A DNA stretch of 64,000 bases from Litoribrevibacter albus. GTDB lineage: Bacteria; Pseudomonadota; Gammaproteobacteria; Pseudomonadales; Litoribrevibacteraceae. This document shows positions 1-9,400 of this stretch, one piece after another. Location of the stretch: positions 172,767 through 236,766 of the forward strand of contig NZ_BSNM01000026.1 of assembly GCF_030159995.1 (NCBI RefSeq), read 5' to 3'. How positions within the stretch are numbered: the stretch's first letter is position 1; every line of letters begins with the position of its first letter. The notes under the pieces were generated by a model. It was not told the origin of the DNA and ran no database searches. It was given only the letters and a program-made list of their open reading frames with translations. A program made the position numbers and the translations under genes.

Positions 1-25
1 CGGCAACAATTGTCAGAGGTTTGTC

Positions 26-661
26 ATGAAGATTTCAAAACTCGCTCAAGGAGTTTCCACTGCGGTACTGGTTTTGTCGGTGTCTGCGTGTACGAATCAC
101 CACTTTTTAAACCAGCAGGATGCTCAGGCGCAAGCCAATAAAGCAGCGCAAACGCAAGTTGAAACACAAATCCAGCCGGTTATTCAGTACCAAGAGCGTC
201 CAGCCAATTCTCAACCTCAAGTTATTCGGGTGAAAGGCTACGGTACCATTCAAAACAACAAAAAATTGAATGCTGCTCAGCAACAATTGATGGGAATGAG
301 AGCGTCCAAGCTGGATGCCTACCGCGCGATGGCAGAGCGTGTGTATGGTACGGCATTGGAAGGTGGATCAAGCATTGAAAACTTGATCATGCAGGACGAC
401 CGTTTTAAAACCTACGTAGATGCGTTTGTTCACGGTGCTAAAGTTGTTAGCTCTGAAAAGAAAAAAGACGGTATTTTTGAAACCGTACTTGAGATGACTT
501 TGGATAAAGAGTTCTTTGTTTGTCTTTCTGATGTGAACTATCTCACCAGCAACACCGATTGCCGCTCACCATTGCCGCCTCAGCACCAAGGCCGTTCTAA
601 TTATTATCAGCAGAACAAACATATACGTGCAGGCCATAAGCGCAGCTACTTTTTGGACTAA
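26..661 (+). CDS. flgP: FlgP-like LPP20-family outer-membrane lipoprotein
   Basis: The 211-residue product begins with a lipoprotein signal peptide ending in a VSAC lipobox (Cys about residue 22), so it should be lipidated and sent to the outer membrane. Residues about 65-170 match the LPP20/FlgP type: a VKGYGTI strand, a helix rich in Ala, Arg and Leu (KLDAYRAMAERVYG) and a conserved strand ending in a short Cys-containing tail. FlgP in Vibrio and Campylobacter forms part of the outer ring structures around the flagellar motor. An AGAGG ribosome site precedes the ATG. The next gene on the same strand is flgT-like, which supports the flagellar assignment. flgO, the usual third partner, would lie outside the window. 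LPP20 proteins outside flagellar systems exist, so the symbol is probable rather than certain. Confidence 0.75.
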   Translation: MKISKLAQGVSTAVLVLSVSACTNHHFLNQQDAQAQANKAAQTQVETQIQPVIQYQERPANSQPQVIRVKGYGTIQNNKKLNAAQQQLMGMRASKLDAYRAMAERVYGTALEGGSSIENLIMQDDRFKTYVDAFVHGAKVVSSEKKKDGIFETVLEMTLDKEFFVCLSDVNYLTSNTDCRSPLPPQHQGRSNYYQQNKHIRAGHKRSYFLD

Positions 662-752
662 CTGAGGCGTAATGCTTCAGTTTGGTCTGAGTTGAAAAAC
701 TCGAAGAAAGTAAAGAGCTTGTAAGTTGGGTGAACAAAGAGCAGGTGAGAGT

Positions 753-1946
753 ATGTGGCGTGTATTAACCATTAGTGTGTTGATGCTTTTGTCGGTGGTG
801 GGCTGGTCTAAAACTGTGACAGGAACCGGTCATGCCCAAATCGAAGGGGACTTAGAGTTCGCAAAAGATTTGGCATATCGACGTGCGCTTCGGGATGCCA
901 CTTTACAAGCAAATGTACGTGTAACCAGTACAGAGATTGCAAACAACGGTTTCATCACGCAGGACAACATTCGCATGCAAACAAATGCGGAGTTCGGTGA
1001 AATCAATGTTGTGTCAGAGGTCATCGAGAACAATGTGGTGACCTTGAAAGTCAGAGCAGAAGTGGCACCTGAGCCATTTTGTACGCCGAGCAAATCGCAA
1101 AACTATAACAAACGAGTGGCCGTATTAGGCTTCTCCCGTCAGAAGATGGATGAGGCTACCCTGGGGCAGCTGGACGCTATCGAGCGTGAGATGCCTCAGC
1201 GTATTGCGTTGACCATGAGCTCATACGGTGGCTTGAGAGTTCAGCCAGCAACCCACATAGGCATTTATCCCGACATCATCAATGCACCAAGCCGGACAAT
1301 GCCGGATTACACTGTGGCTGAGTTATCTCGCATAGGTCGTGATCTTGGTGTGCAGTATGTGATTTCTGGCGTGATCCGGGACATGAGCCATAAGGGCAAC
1401 TATCAACGTGAAGAGTTGTTGGCTCAGCCGTTAATGGATTTGGTGTTGGGTGAAGAGCAAAAGCTCAGACGCATTTCTGTGGATGTGTATGTTTACGAAG
1501 CCTACAGTGGGGCGCTTGTTCACAGAACGGCGTACTCGGATGAAGGCAACTGGACGGAGAATGAATTCTCCAAAGCCGGATTCGGCACACAAAACTTCTG
1601 GAAAACCGATTATGGCTTTGCTGTAGAGCGTGTCATTGAGAACATCAGTCAGGATATGGCGATGTTGATGAACTGCCAGCCATTTATGGCGGAGATTCTA
1701 CAGGCGGACGGCAATCAGCTTCGTATCAATGCCGGGGCATTGGATGGCTTGCGTCCAGGAGATACCTTGACCGTTTATCGAACCAAAGAACACTATGAGC
1801 ATCCGTTCCGTATCGATGCCTCGATGAATCGTGTCGAAACCACCGTTCGGGTCGGTCAGGTACAGCCGCATTTTGCCTTTGCCGAGGTGACTGGCAGCAT
1901 GCCTGTGCTGCAAATCCAAATGAGAGATTTGGTGGTCGCCTGGTAA
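753..1946 (+). CDS. flgT: FlgT-like flagellar assembly protein
   Basis: I chose the ATG at 753 (397 residues) over an upstream TTG at 726. It has an AGGTGAGA ribosome site and gives a clean signal peptide (hydrophobic core LTISVLMLLSVVG). After cleavage the protein has an N-terminal alpha/beta region that starts TGTGHAQIEGD, a middle TolB-like region with VAVLGF and YVISGVIRD strands, and a small C-terminal beta domain (LRINAGALDGLRPGDTL). This is the three-domain plan of FlgT, the periplasmic H-ring protein that stabilises the sodium-driven polar flagellar motor of Vibrio. It follows the flgP-like gene by 91 nt, presumably in one operon, and is closed by a strong terminator at about 1990. 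FlgT is known mainly from polar sodium-type flagella, which suits a marine organism. Confidence 0.8.
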   Translation: MWRVLTISVLMLLSVVGWSKTVTGTGHAQIEGDLEFAKDLAYRRALRDATLQANVRVTSTEIANNGFITQDNIRMQTNAEFGEINVVSEVIENNVVTLKVRAEVAPEPFCTPSKSQNYNKRVAVLGFSRQKMDEATLGQLDAIEREMPQRIALTMSSYGGLRVQPATHIGIYPDIINAPSRTMPDYTVAELSRIGRDLGVQYVISGVIRDMSHKGNYQREELLAQPLMDLVLGEEQKLRRISVDVYVYEAYSGALVHRTAYSDEGNWTENEFSKAGFGTQNFWKTDYGFAVERVIENISQDMAMLMNCQPFMAEILQADGNQLRINAGALDGLRPGDTLTVYRTKEHYEHPFRIDASMNRVETTVRVGQVQPHFAFAEVTGSMPVLQIQMRDLVVAW

Positions 1947-1985
1947 ATGTGTATCTGAAAATCAGGATCCGAAAATCAAACTCGT

Positions 1986-2015
1986 AAAAAAGCCCTGACT
2001 GTTCAGGGCTTTTTT
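1986..2015. terminator. Bidirectional intrinsic terminator
   Basis: An 8-bp perfect stem (AGCCCTGA at 1991-1998, TCAGGGCT at 2003-2010, loop CTGT) is flanked by an A-run on the left and a T-run on the right. It can therefore stop transcription from both the flgT side and the convergent lipoprotein gene. Confidence 0.9.
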
Positions 2016-2032
2016 GTGCGTAAAATTAATGT

Positions 2033-2554
2033 CTATTTGTTAGGGAAACTGCTAAAAATACGTTCTACAGCGTACTGGATGCGCTTTTTCAGCTCTTCAC
2101 CCTGAGCTCTGTGTTTGCCTTCTGCTGACAGGGTATTCTTCCAGAAAATTTCATTGGTTTTGGTGTCTCTTAAGTGAATCACCAATGCGCCTTTAAGGAA
2201 ATCTTCCATGCGGTATTCAGTGAACTGACCGGCGGGTGTTGCGATCGGGCGCATGACCATTTTCTTTTCTTCTGTTCGGCGAGCGTAGAACTCAACGGCA
2301 AAATCGCCACCGGCTTGACTGAATTGATAGCCTTTTCTGCTAAGTACATCTTTTACTGATTCATAGATGTCTGGTTCTGCGTCGCTGGCTGCCCCAACAA
2401 ACTGCTTGGGTTCGATAGAAAAACTGCCAAGTTGCTGGTAGTTGTATTCGGTATTGGCAACGACATGTGTCTGAACATTATTGGGGGTGGACGAGCATCC
2501 TACGGCCGCCAACACACTGATGCCTAAGGCGAGGGATTTCCATACGTTACTCAT
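2033..2554 (-). CDS. DUF4136-type lipoprotein
   Basis: The 173-residue protein starts with a lipoprotein signal peptide (lipobox AVGC, Cys at about residue 20), so it is predicted to be membrane-anchored in the periplasm or outer membrane. The mature part contains the DUF4136 pattern: an early YQQLGSFSIEP strand, a helix leading into LSRKGYQ, a FAVEFYARR strand, and LVIHLRDTKTNEIFWKNTL near the end. The function of this family is unknown. An AGGAG site lies about 10 nt before the ATG. It is transcribed towards flgT and shares the terminator at 1986-2015. It stands alone, so context gives no role. Confidence 0.7.
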   Translation of the reverse strand: MSNVWKSLALGISVLAAVGCSSTPNNVQTHVVANTEYNYQQLGSFSIEPKQFVGAASDAEPDIYESVKDVLSRKGYQFSQAGGDFAVEFYARRTEEKKMVMRPIATPAGQFTEYRMEDFLKGALVIHLRDTKTNEIFWKNTLSAEGKHRAQGEELKKRIQYAVERIFSSFPNK

Positions 2555-2689
2555 GAGCTGAGCTCCTTGTTGTTATTTTTAAGTGGACTAAGAATATTCG
2601 CTATAGGTTAGCACTTTGATGTCAAATATCTATGGTAAACTGTTGAGATTAAGACGTGATTGACGGAAGTTTGATTTAAGGACGTATTC

Positions 2690-4333
2690 ATGAAGGAATT
2701 CGAGGTAGTAGAGGTCGCAACGCAAGCCTTTACCGATCAAAAGCCGGGAACATCCGGGCTGAGAAAGAAAGTTCAGGTCTTTCAGCAAGCGCATTATTTA
2801 GAGAACTTTGTTCAAAGCTTTCTGAATGTACTACAAAAGAACGATCCTCAGTTGATTGTGGTGGGTGGTGATGGTCGTTATCTCAACTTAGAAGCGATTC
2901 AGAAAATCATTGCGATTGCCGTGGCGAATGACGTTCCGCAATTACTAATTGCCCGAGATGGTATTTTATCGACGCCCGCTGCTTCCCACTGGATTAGGAA
3001 GTATCAGGCCGATGCGGGAATTATTTTATCCGCCAGTCATAACCCGGCCGGTGAACAGGGTGATTTTGGCATTAAGTTTAATGGTGCCAATGGTGCGCCA
3101 GCACCGGAGTCTTTGACCTCTGAGGTGTTTGAAGAATCCAAATCCTTGAGTTCCTATAAAATTGCTAAGTTAGATAACTTGGATCTGACCTCCGATAAAG
3201 ATTTTGTTCTGAATAATACTCGAGTGGCTATTCGTGACGGCGTTGAGGATTATGTGCTGTATATGGCAGATCTGTTTAACTTTACGCAACTGGATCAAGG
3301 CTTTAAGTCTAATAAAATCAGTCTGTTATTTGATGCCATGAATGCAGTGACAGGGCCTTATGCTCATCGCCTGTTTGTGGATGCGCTTGGAGCGCCAGCT
3401 AGTGCGTTATTAAACGCTGAGGCAAAAGTCGACTTTGGTGGCGGTCACCCTGACCCGAACCTGGTTCATGCCGCAGACTTGGTTGCCGCGATGAACGCTG
3501 ACGATGCGCCTGTTGTTGGGGCGGCTTCGGATGGCGACGGTGATCGCAACCTAATCCTGGGCAAGCAACAGTTTGTTTCCCCGAGTGACAGTCTGGCGGT
3601 GTTGTTAGAGCATCACCGTTTATTGCCTCAATTTGAAGAGGGCATCCTGGGCGTGGCTCGTTCAATGCCAACCAGTACCGCCGTGGATCGTGTTGCGGCG
3701 TCCTTGGGCATTGACTGTTATGAGACGCCGACCGGTTGGAAGTTCTTTGGAAACCTTTTGGATGACAAGCGTATTCAATTGTGCGGTGAAGAATCTTTCG
3801 GTACTGGCTCCGATCATGTTCGGGAAAAAGATGGTTTGTGGGCGGTGTTGGCTTGGCTGACTATCGTGAATGCCTTGAACAAACCCGTTGCACAAATCAT
3901 GTTGGAGCATTGGCAGCGCTTTGGCCGGTCTTATTATTGTCGTTATGACTTTGAAGGCATTGAGAACGCGGCGGCGGATCAATTGATGTCTGAATTAACT
4001 GCTGGCGTGACGACCTTTAAAGATCAGTCGTTTGGAAATTACATTATCCAATCGGCGGATGTCTTTGAGTACGAAGATCCTGTGGACGGCAGTGTGTCTA
4101 AAAACCAGGGAATCCGTATCTTCTTCACGGACGGTTCCCGAGTGGTGTATCGATTGTCTGGAACCGGTACTCAAGGTGCAACATTACGAGTGTATCTGGA
4201 ACAGTATCAGTCACCGGAAGGCGACTTGCTGGGCGATGCCCGCGAGGTAACCACCACACTGGCTCAAGCGGCTGTAGAGATTGCCAAGGTGAGTACACTA
4301 ACCGGTCGAACCGAACCGGATGTGATTACCTAA
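2690..4333 (+). CDS. pgm: Phosphoglucomutase (alpha-D-glucose type)
   Basis: The 547-residue protein interconverts glucose-1-phosphate and glucose-6-phosphate in the cytoplasm. It opens with KPGTSGLRKKVQVF, typical of the long PGM family, and carries the catalytic phosphoserine loop SASHNPAG (about residues 110-117), the magnesium loop DGDGDR (about 280), the sugar-binding loop GEESFGTGSDH (about 365) and the C-terminal phosphate-binding loop RLSGTGTQGATLR (about 490). The length fits the family. The gene is monocistronic and ends at a strong terminator. Its product supplies glucose-1-phosphate for NDP-glucose, which the GpgS enzyme encoded at about 52 kb needs; that link is metabolic inference only. 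Confidence 0.93.
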   Translation: MKEFEVVEVATQAFTDQKPGTSGLRKKVQVFQQAHYLENFVQSFLNVLQKNDPQLIVVGGDGRYLNLEAIQKIIAIAVANDVPQLLIARDGILSTPAASHWIRKYQADAGIILSASHNPAGEQGDFGIKFNGANGAPAPESLTSEVFEESKSLSSYKIAKLDNLDLTSDKDFVLNNTRVAIRDGVEDYVLYMADLFNFTQLDQGFKSNKISLLFDAMNAVTGPYAHRLFVDALGAPASALLNAEAKVDFGGGHPDPNLVHAADLVAAMNADDAPVVGAASDGDGDRNLILGKQQFVSPSDSLAVLLEHHRLLPQFEEGILGVARSMPTSTAVDRVAASLGIDCYETPTGWKFFGNLLDDKRIQLCGEESFGTGSDHVREKDGLWAVLAWLTIVNALNKPVAQIMLEHWQRFGRSYYCRYDFEGIENAAADQLMSELTAGVTTFKDQSFGNYIIQSADVFEYEDPVDGSVSKNQGIRIFFTDGSRVVYRLSGTGTQGATLRVYLEQYQSPEGDLLGDAREVTTTLAQAAVEIAKVSTLTGRTEPDVIT

Positions 4334-4350
4334 GCACGGTTGATTCAGTA

Positions 4351-4379
4351 AAAAGCCGAGATTAATTCTCGGCTTTTTT
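4351..4379. terminator. Intrinsic terminator after pgm, probably bidirectional
   Basis: GCCGAGA at 4355-4361 pairs with TCTCGGC at 4367-4373 (loop TTAAT). A's precede and T's follow. It separates pgm from the convergent glpE gene. Confidence 0.9.
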
Positions 4380-4424
4380 ATGCTTGCAACGTTTGAGTTT
4401 GCAAGAGGCTTTCTGTATCGGTCT

Positions 4425-4739
4425 CTATTGAGTGATGGCGTCCGGGAACAGAACTCGCCAGTGTTCAAAACCACCGTCCATGCTGTAACTTTGTTCAAAG
4501 CCCTGCTCTGCAAGGTAAGCGGCCGCTGGCTGACTGGAGTTGCCGTGATAGCAGTAAACCACTAACGGTTTGTTGAAATCTGCATCAGCAATGAATTGAG
4601 CCAGGTTGTTATTGTCGAGCAACAAGGCGTTTGGAATGTGGCCCAATTGATAACTGCCAGGATCTCGAATATCGACAATGTGAGCATCTTGTTGATCAAT
4701 CAACTCTTTGGCTTGTTGTGGTGAAATTCGTTCAAACAT
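4425..4739 (-). CDS. glpE: Thiosulfate sulfurtransferase GlpE (single rhodanese domain)
   Basis: A 104-residue single-domain rhodanese. It has the CDC25/rhodanese motif HIVDIRDPGSYQLGHIPNA and the six-residue active-site loop CYHGNS with the catalytic Cys at about residue 63. This length and the CYHGNSS loop are typical of GlpE, which moves sulfane sulfur from thiosulfate to acceptors such as cyanide or thioredoxin. It is the last gene of the lptD-surA-pdxA-rsmA-apaG-apaH-glpE run, 47 nt after apaH. The same order occurs in Pseudomonas. Confidence 0.9.
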   Translation of the reverse strand: MFERISPQQAKELIDQQDAHIVDIRDPGSYQLGHIPNALLLDNNNLAQFIADADFNKPLVVYCYHGNSSQPAAAYLAEQGFEQSYSMDGGFEHWRVLFPDAITQ

Positions 4740-4786
4740 AAGGTACCTATTAATAACTTGATCCTGAAGGCCGTTATCGGGTCTTC

Positions 4787-5605
4787 TTAGATTCGTTTAT
4801 GGGCCAAACAAGGCAAACTGAAACGTTGCTGATCTTCTAATCTTAGCGCCGTCAGCGCGCCACCCCAAACGCAGCCAGTGTCCAGTCCAAAAACGTGTTT
4901 GGATTGTGTGTTGCCTTCAAGAGCAGCCCAGTGACCAAAGATAATACGTTCTTTCTTTAATTTTTTGGATTTGAAGGTAAACCAAGGTTGATAACCTTCT
5001 GGCCAGTCGTCTGCGGTTTCTTTCGTTTTAAGCTCAAGCTTTCCGTTTTCGTCACAGAAACGCATTCGAGTAAAGTAGTTGGTAATGACTCGCAGGCGAT
5101 CTAGTCCCTTTAATTCGTCGGACCAGGTGTCGGGTAAATCACCGTACATATGCTCGAAATACGCTTGGCGATGTTCACTCTTAAGTGCCTGCTCCACTTC
5201 CTGGCTTAAAGCAATGGCTTTTTTCACAGACCAAATAGGAGGAATGCCTGCGTGAACCAGGGTGTAGCCCAATTCCGAATCATGGTGAACGAGTGGTTGC
5301 TGACAGAGCCAATCAAGGAGTTCATCCCGATCGTCAGCTTCCAGGATATCCACTAAAGAGCCTTTAGCTTTTTTGATGCCATGAGCACAGGCAAGTAAGT
5401 GAAGATCATGGTTGCCCAATACGGTGATGGCGGATTGGCCGAGGGCTTTGACAAAGCGTAGGGTTTCCAAGGATTTTGGCCCTCGGTTCACCAGATCGCC
5501 TGCCAACCAGAGGGTATCCTGCGTCGGATCAAACTGCACCAGCTCCAGTAATTGCTGAAGTTCGTCGTAACAGCCTTGAATATCGCCGATGGCGTAAGTG
5601 CTCAT
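4787..5605 (-). CDS. apaH: Bis(5'-nucleosyl)-tetraphosphatase, symmetrical
   Basis: The 272-residue cytoplasmic metallophosphatase hydrolyses Ap4A to two ADP. The three metal-binding signatures are in order: GDIQG (residues 7-11), GDLVNRGP (about 36-43) and GNHD (about 63-66). A later histidine-containing block, TLVHAGIPP, supplies further ligands, and FGHWAALEG and GLDTGCVWGG near the end are typical of ApaH. It follows apaG by about 90 nt on the same strand. The apaG-apaH pair is conserved across proteobacteria. Confidence 0.95.
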   Translation of the reverse strand: MSTYAIGDIQGCYDELQQLLELVQFDPTQDTLWLAGDLVNRGPKSLETLRFVKALGQSAITVLGNHDLHLLACAHGIKKAKGSLVDILEADDRDELLDWLCQQPLVHHDSELGYTLVHAGIPPIWSVKKAIALSQEVEQALKSEHRQAYFEHMYGDLPDTWSDELKGLDRLRVITNYFTRMRFCDENGKLELKTKETADDWPEGYQPWFTFKSKKLKKERIIFGHWAALEGNTQSKHVFGLDTGCVWGGALTALRLEDQQRFSLPCLAHKRI

Positions 5606-5697
5606 GAATGATCCTTGGCCATGCCCGCTACAGGCCGGTTGTTAATTGAGACGGAATCGTAATAAAACATGTGTCAGTGTCGGCATCGAACATTCGA

Positions 5698-6084
5698 CTA
5701 GTGAATCATCGCCGAATGCGCTAACCGGAAGCAAGGAATAGGGGCAGTGAATTGAGACCCGTCTGCTCTTTCAAAAATATAATGCCCTTCCATATGTCCT
5801 ATTGGCGTAGCGATGGCGGTGCCGCTGGTGTAGGTGAAATCTTGCCCTGGTTCCAGCATCGGTTTTTGGCCGACAACCCCTTCACCTTCCACTTCATGCA
5901 CTTGTTCATTGCCGTCTTGTATACGCCAGTAACGAGACAGAAGTTGCACGGGTTCTGTTCCGTGGTTTCTAATCGTGATGGTGTAGGCGAACACAAATCG
6001 ATCCTTCTCCGGGTTCGATTGTTCTTCGATGTATTCGGTCGTGACCTGAATCTCGATGGCGTTTGTGTTAGTGGGTTCGCTCAT
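5698..6084 (-). CDS. apaG: ApaG protein
   Basis: I start the gene at the ATG at 6084, which gives 128 residues; a TTG four codons upstream is possible but less likely. ApaG is a small fibronectin-type beta-sandwich. The visible signatures are FAYTITIRNHG, LLSRYWRIQDG, GEGVVGQKPMLEPGQDFTYTSG and GHMEGHYIF. Its biochemical role is not settled; mutants in enterobacteria affect Co2+/Mg2+ handling. It lies between rsmA and apaH in the conserved operon. Confidence 0.93.
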   Translation of the reverse strand: MSEPTNTNAIEIQVTTEYIEEQSNPEKDRFVFAYTITIRNHGTEPVQLLSRYWRIQDGNEQVHEVEGEGVVGQKPMLEPGQDFTYTSGTAIATPIGHMEGHYIFERADGSQFTAPIPCFRLAHSAMIH

Positions 6085-6186
6085 GTACTTTTCCAATAGG
6101 TTAACGAATCAAGTGGTAGGCCTGTCTAATGAGAGGCTGTGGTCCCCTTAGGTTCGTAAATAACTGCGTAATTTCAATTGCCTGAG

Positions 6187-6975
6187 TTAACAGGTCGCGT
6201 CACTGATAGCAACGTATTCAGCGACAGTCAGAGTTTCTGGTCGTGCCCCTGGATCAATACCCAGTGCTTCCAGCTCTTCTGAGGAAATAACCCCTTTTAA
6301 GGTATTTCTTAAGGTTTTACGTCGTTGACTGAACGCCTGACGAACCACGCTTTCGAGTTGCTTAACGTCTTTCGCTGGGTGCGGTAATTCTTTATAAGGC
6401 ACCATACGAATCACGGCAGAATCCACTTTTGGAACCGGATGGAAACATCCCGGTTTTACGATAAATAAGGAATGCACCTGGCAGTAATACTGCACCATGA
6501 TGCTTAACCGGCCATAATTCTTTTCTCTTGGGCCCGCAGCTATTCGGTCGACGACTTCTTTCTGCAACATGAAGTGCATGTCGGTGATGCGGTCGTGGTA
6601 GCTTAAAAGATGAAAGATCAATGGCGTTGAAATGTTGTAGGGGAGGTTACCTACGACTTTCATTGGTTTGTCGGCCGTTAATTGGCCAAAATCGTATTCC
6701 AGTGCATCGCCTTGATTGAGCTTAAAGCCCGGATAAACGCTAAATTTGCTCAATAGAATGGGGATCAGGTCTCGATCCAGTTCCACGACGTTCAGGTGAC
6801 CGTCAGTGGCTTTCAAAATGCCTTCAGTAATCGCCCCCTGACCAGGACCAATCTCTACAACGTTGTCACCAGGCTTGGCAGCTACCGCCGCTAAAATATT
6901 ATCGATGATGTTATGGTCGTGTAAAAAGTTCTGACCAAATCGCTTTTTAGCGCGATGTTGAAAATCTGATGACAT
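6187..6975 (-). CDS. rsmA: 16S rRNA dimethyladenosine transferase RsmA (KsgA)
   Basis: The enzyme dimethylates two adjacent adenines near the 3' end of 16S rRNA during late 30S assembly. The ATG at 6975 has an AGGACG site and gives 262 residues that begin MSSDFQHRAKKRFGQNFL, the standard KsgA N-terminus. A frame extension to 7071 overlaps pdxA and is rejected. The SAM-binding motif VEIGPGQGAIT and the catalytic motif NLPYNIST are clear, followed by the FHPVPKVDSAV block. It sits 40 nt after pdxA. Confidence 0.95.
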   Translation of the reverse strand: MSSDFQHRAKKRFGQNFLHDHNIIDNILAAVAAKPGDNVVEIGPGQGAITEGILKATDGHLNVVELDRDLIPILLSKFSVYPGFKLNQGDALEYDFGQLTADKPMKVVGNLPYNISTPLIFHLLSYHDRITDMHFMLQKEVVDRIAAGPREKNYGRLSIMVQYYCQVHSLFIVKPGCFHPVPKVDSAVIRMVPYKELPHPAKDVKQLESVVRQAFSQRRKTLRNTLKGVISSEELEALGIDPGARPETLTVAEYVAISDATC

Positions 6976-7015
6976 GAAACGTCCTAACGAAGAATCTATA
7001 AAATAATGTGACCGA

Positions 7016-7984
7016 TTACGCCGACTGACGTCGAGTGGCTCGGGCTTTTGCCATTTTATAACCGTAATCAATGGCTGTTAAGAGACTTCCCTGGTCTGCG
7101 AGTCCTTTGCCTGCTAAATCCAATGCCGTACCGTGGTCAACCGAGGTGCGAATAATTGGTAGGCCCAGAGTAATATTAGCGGCGTTTCCAAATCCTTTAT
7201 ATTTAAGCACCGGAAGCCCCTGATCATGGTACATGGCGAGTACGGTATCGGCATGTTTCAGGTATTTGTCCGTAAATAATGTATCTGCCGGAAGCGGCCC
7301 GGTGAGCTGAATGCCCGTTTCTCGAAGGGCGTTCAGTGTGGGCTCAATAATGGTAATTTCTTCCATGCCTAAGTGGCCACCTTCACCTGCGTGTGGATTT
7401 AATCCACAGACATAAATGTGAGGCTGATCGATACCAAAATAACGTTGCAAATCGTGATGTGTCACCTGAATGATCTCGGTGAGTAATTCAGGTGTAATGG
7501 CGTCGGCAACGTTTCGTAGTGGTAAATGCGTGGTCACCAACGCAACCTTTAATCCTTCGGTCGCCAGCATCATAACGACTTTCCTGGCGCCGGTAAGTTC
7601 TTCCAGAAACTCCGTATGACCGGAAAACGGAATGCCTGCATCGTTGATCACACTTTTCTGCACCGGTGCGGTTACCATGCCTTGATAGTGATCGTTCATG
7701 CACCCGGTAGCGGCATGAGTCAGGGTATCCAGCACGTATTGTGCGTTAGCGGTATTTAACTGGCCGTGATGTGCCGATTCTTTCAGGGCAATGTGGTGAA
7801 AGTCCAGGCGATCTGAAAACGCAGATAACTCTTCGTTGGTCTGGGCTTCCAGCCAGCTTTGATCTCCAACCAGTGTCAGATGGAGATCCGGGTATTGTTG
7901 AAATAATTGATCAAAAGGGAGTTGGGTTGAAAGCTCTGGGCCGATACCAGCTGGTTCACCCGTTGTAATGGCAAGTTTTATCAC
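7016..7984 (-). CDS. pdxA: 4-hydroxythreonine-4-phosphate dehydrogenase
   Basis: This 322-residue enzyme oxidises 4-phosphohydroxy-L-threonine with NAD in vitamin B6 synthesis. The sequence opens ITTGEPAGIGPE, the family signature. Three histidine metal ligands are visible in GHTEFL, NPHAGEGG and YHDQGLP, and DHGTALDLAGKG closes the active site. It lies between surA and rsmA on the same strand, as in other gammaproteobacteria. Confidence 0.95.
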   Translation of the reverse strand: MIKLAITTGEPAGIGPELSTQLPFDQLFQQYPDLHLTLVGDQSWLEAQTNEELSAFSDRLDFHHIALKESAHHGQLNTANAQYVLDTLTHAATGCMNDHYQGMVTAPVQKSVINDAGIPFSGHTEFLEELTGARKVVMMLATEGLKVALVTTHLPLRNVADAITPELLTEIIQVTHHDLQRYFGIDQPHIYVCGLNPHAGEGGHLGMEEITIIEPTLNALRETGIQLTGPLPADTLFTDKYLKHADTVLAMYHDQGLPVLKYKGFGNAANITLGLPIIRTSVDHGTALDLAGKGLADQGSLLTAIDYGYKMAKARATRRQSA

Positions 7985-8059
7985 TATCTACTCCCTTTGG
8001 TACTGCTAGTACTACTAAACGCGCTCTACGATGAAGAGCAAAAAGCGCTATGAAATCGG

Positions 8060-9400
8060 TTACAGCTTGAGATCAATGTAAGCTTCGTCTTTCAGTTCTT
8101 GAAGCCAGTTTTCTAATTCGTCCTGGAATTTACGCTTTCTGAGAAAGTTCTTGGCAATGGCTTTTTGATATTGCGACGCCATGTTTTCTTTCTTGCGTTC
8201 CAGTACTTGAAGAATGTGCCAGCCAAACTGACTTTCAAAGGGCTTGCTGATTTCATTGATGTCGGTGTTGTGCATGGTTCGTGCAAAACTTGGTACCAGC
8301 TCTTCACCACTCATCCAGCCCAAATCACCCCCGTTTACTGCCGAACCGGTATCGTCCGTATGAGTACGAGCCATAGCAGCAAAGTCGGCGCCGTCCATCA
8401 GTTGCTGATAAAGATCATCGGCGATTTGTTTGGCTTGGCTGGAGTCCCGGATCAAATTTGGTTTGATCAGAATGTGGCGGACATGGGTTTTGTCGATAAT
8501 GAAATCGTCGCCACCGCGCTTGTCGACCAGCTTTAATACATGGAAACCAATGTCACTTTTGATGACATCACTGAGCTCACCTTTTTTCATGTCGGTGATG
8601 ACTTCAGCAAACAAACTTGGAATGTTTTGGATTTTTGCCCAATCGATGGTGCCGGCACGATAGTCCGGGAAGCGTGCTGTTACTTTTTCAAAGTAATTGT
8701 CTGTTTGGCGCCAGAATTTGATGATTTCTCTGGCTTTCTGACGAGTGCTTGCAATGGCGTCCGGTGACGCGCTCGCAGATAGAGGCACGGTAATGTGAGC
8801 AATCTGGAATTCCGGTGCAATCTTCTCTTTGCCTTCTTCTGAAGCAAGGAACGCCGCTACTTCCTGATCAGTAATCTTAATACGACGATTTACCAGATTT
8901 TGACGAATCCGGCTGACGATCATTTCTCGTTTGATCTGAGCACGGGCACTGCTGTAGTTGGTGCCTTCGGATTCCAATGCCGCTTTAAATTGTTCAAGTG
9001 TCATGCCGCTTTTCTTGGCAATATTGGCCACCGATTGGTTCAACTCCTGGTCGCTGATTCGAATGCCTGCGCGTTGCGCCATTTGCAGCTGGAGCTCTTC
9101 AACAATCAGTTGGTCCATCACTTGTTGCGTTAATACGTGTTCCGGAGGCAGTGGTCGACCAGAATCCATAAACTGCATTTTAACGATGTCGATGCGCTCT
9201 TTGACTTCGCTTTCCATGATGATGTCGTTGTTGATTTGAGCCGCTACACGATCCAAGGGTTGCTTGGTTGCAAAGCTGGGTTCACTGATCAGCAGGCTGG
9301 AGCCAAGCAGTGCTGCTGAAAACATCAGAGAAGGAAACTTACGAGCCAGTCCTTTCGTGTTCAAACGTCGCGAAGATGTGTGAAATAACTTAGTAATCAT
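8060..9400 (-). CDS. surA: Periplasmic chaperone and peptidyl-prolyl isomerase SurA
   Basis: The 446-residue precursor has a signal peptide that ends near residue 45 (SEPSFA). Then come the SurA N-domain (LDRVAAQINNDIIMESEVKER) and two parvulin (PpiC) domains at about residues 195-295 and 305-405. The second shows the conserved GGDLGWMSGEELVPSF stretch and FGWHILQV. SurA escorts unfolded outer-membrane proteins, LptD in particular, across the periplasm. Its ATG overlaps the end of lptD by 11 nt, so the two genes are probably translationally coupled. Confidence 0.95.
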   Translation of the reverse strand: MITKLFHTSSRRLNTKGLARKFPSLMFSAALLGSSLLISEPSFATKQPLDRVAAQINNDIIMESEVKERIDIVKMQFMDSGRPLPPEHVLTQQVMDQLIVEELQLQMAQRAGIRISDQELNQSVANIAKKSGMTLEQFKAALESEGTNYSSARAQIKREMIVSRIRQNLVNRRIKITDQEVAAFLASEEGKEKIAPEFQIAHITVPLSASASPDAIASTRQKAREIIKFWRQTDNYFEKVTARFPDYRAGTIDWAKIQNIPSLFAEVITDMKKGELSDVIKSDIGFHVLKLVDKRGGDDFIIDKTHVRHILIKPNLIRDSSQAKQIADDLYQQLMDGADFAAMARTHTDDTGSAVNGGDLGWMSGEELVPSFARTMHNTDINEISKPFESQFGWHILQVLERKKENMASQYQKAIAKNFLRKRKFQDELENWLQELKDEAYIDLKL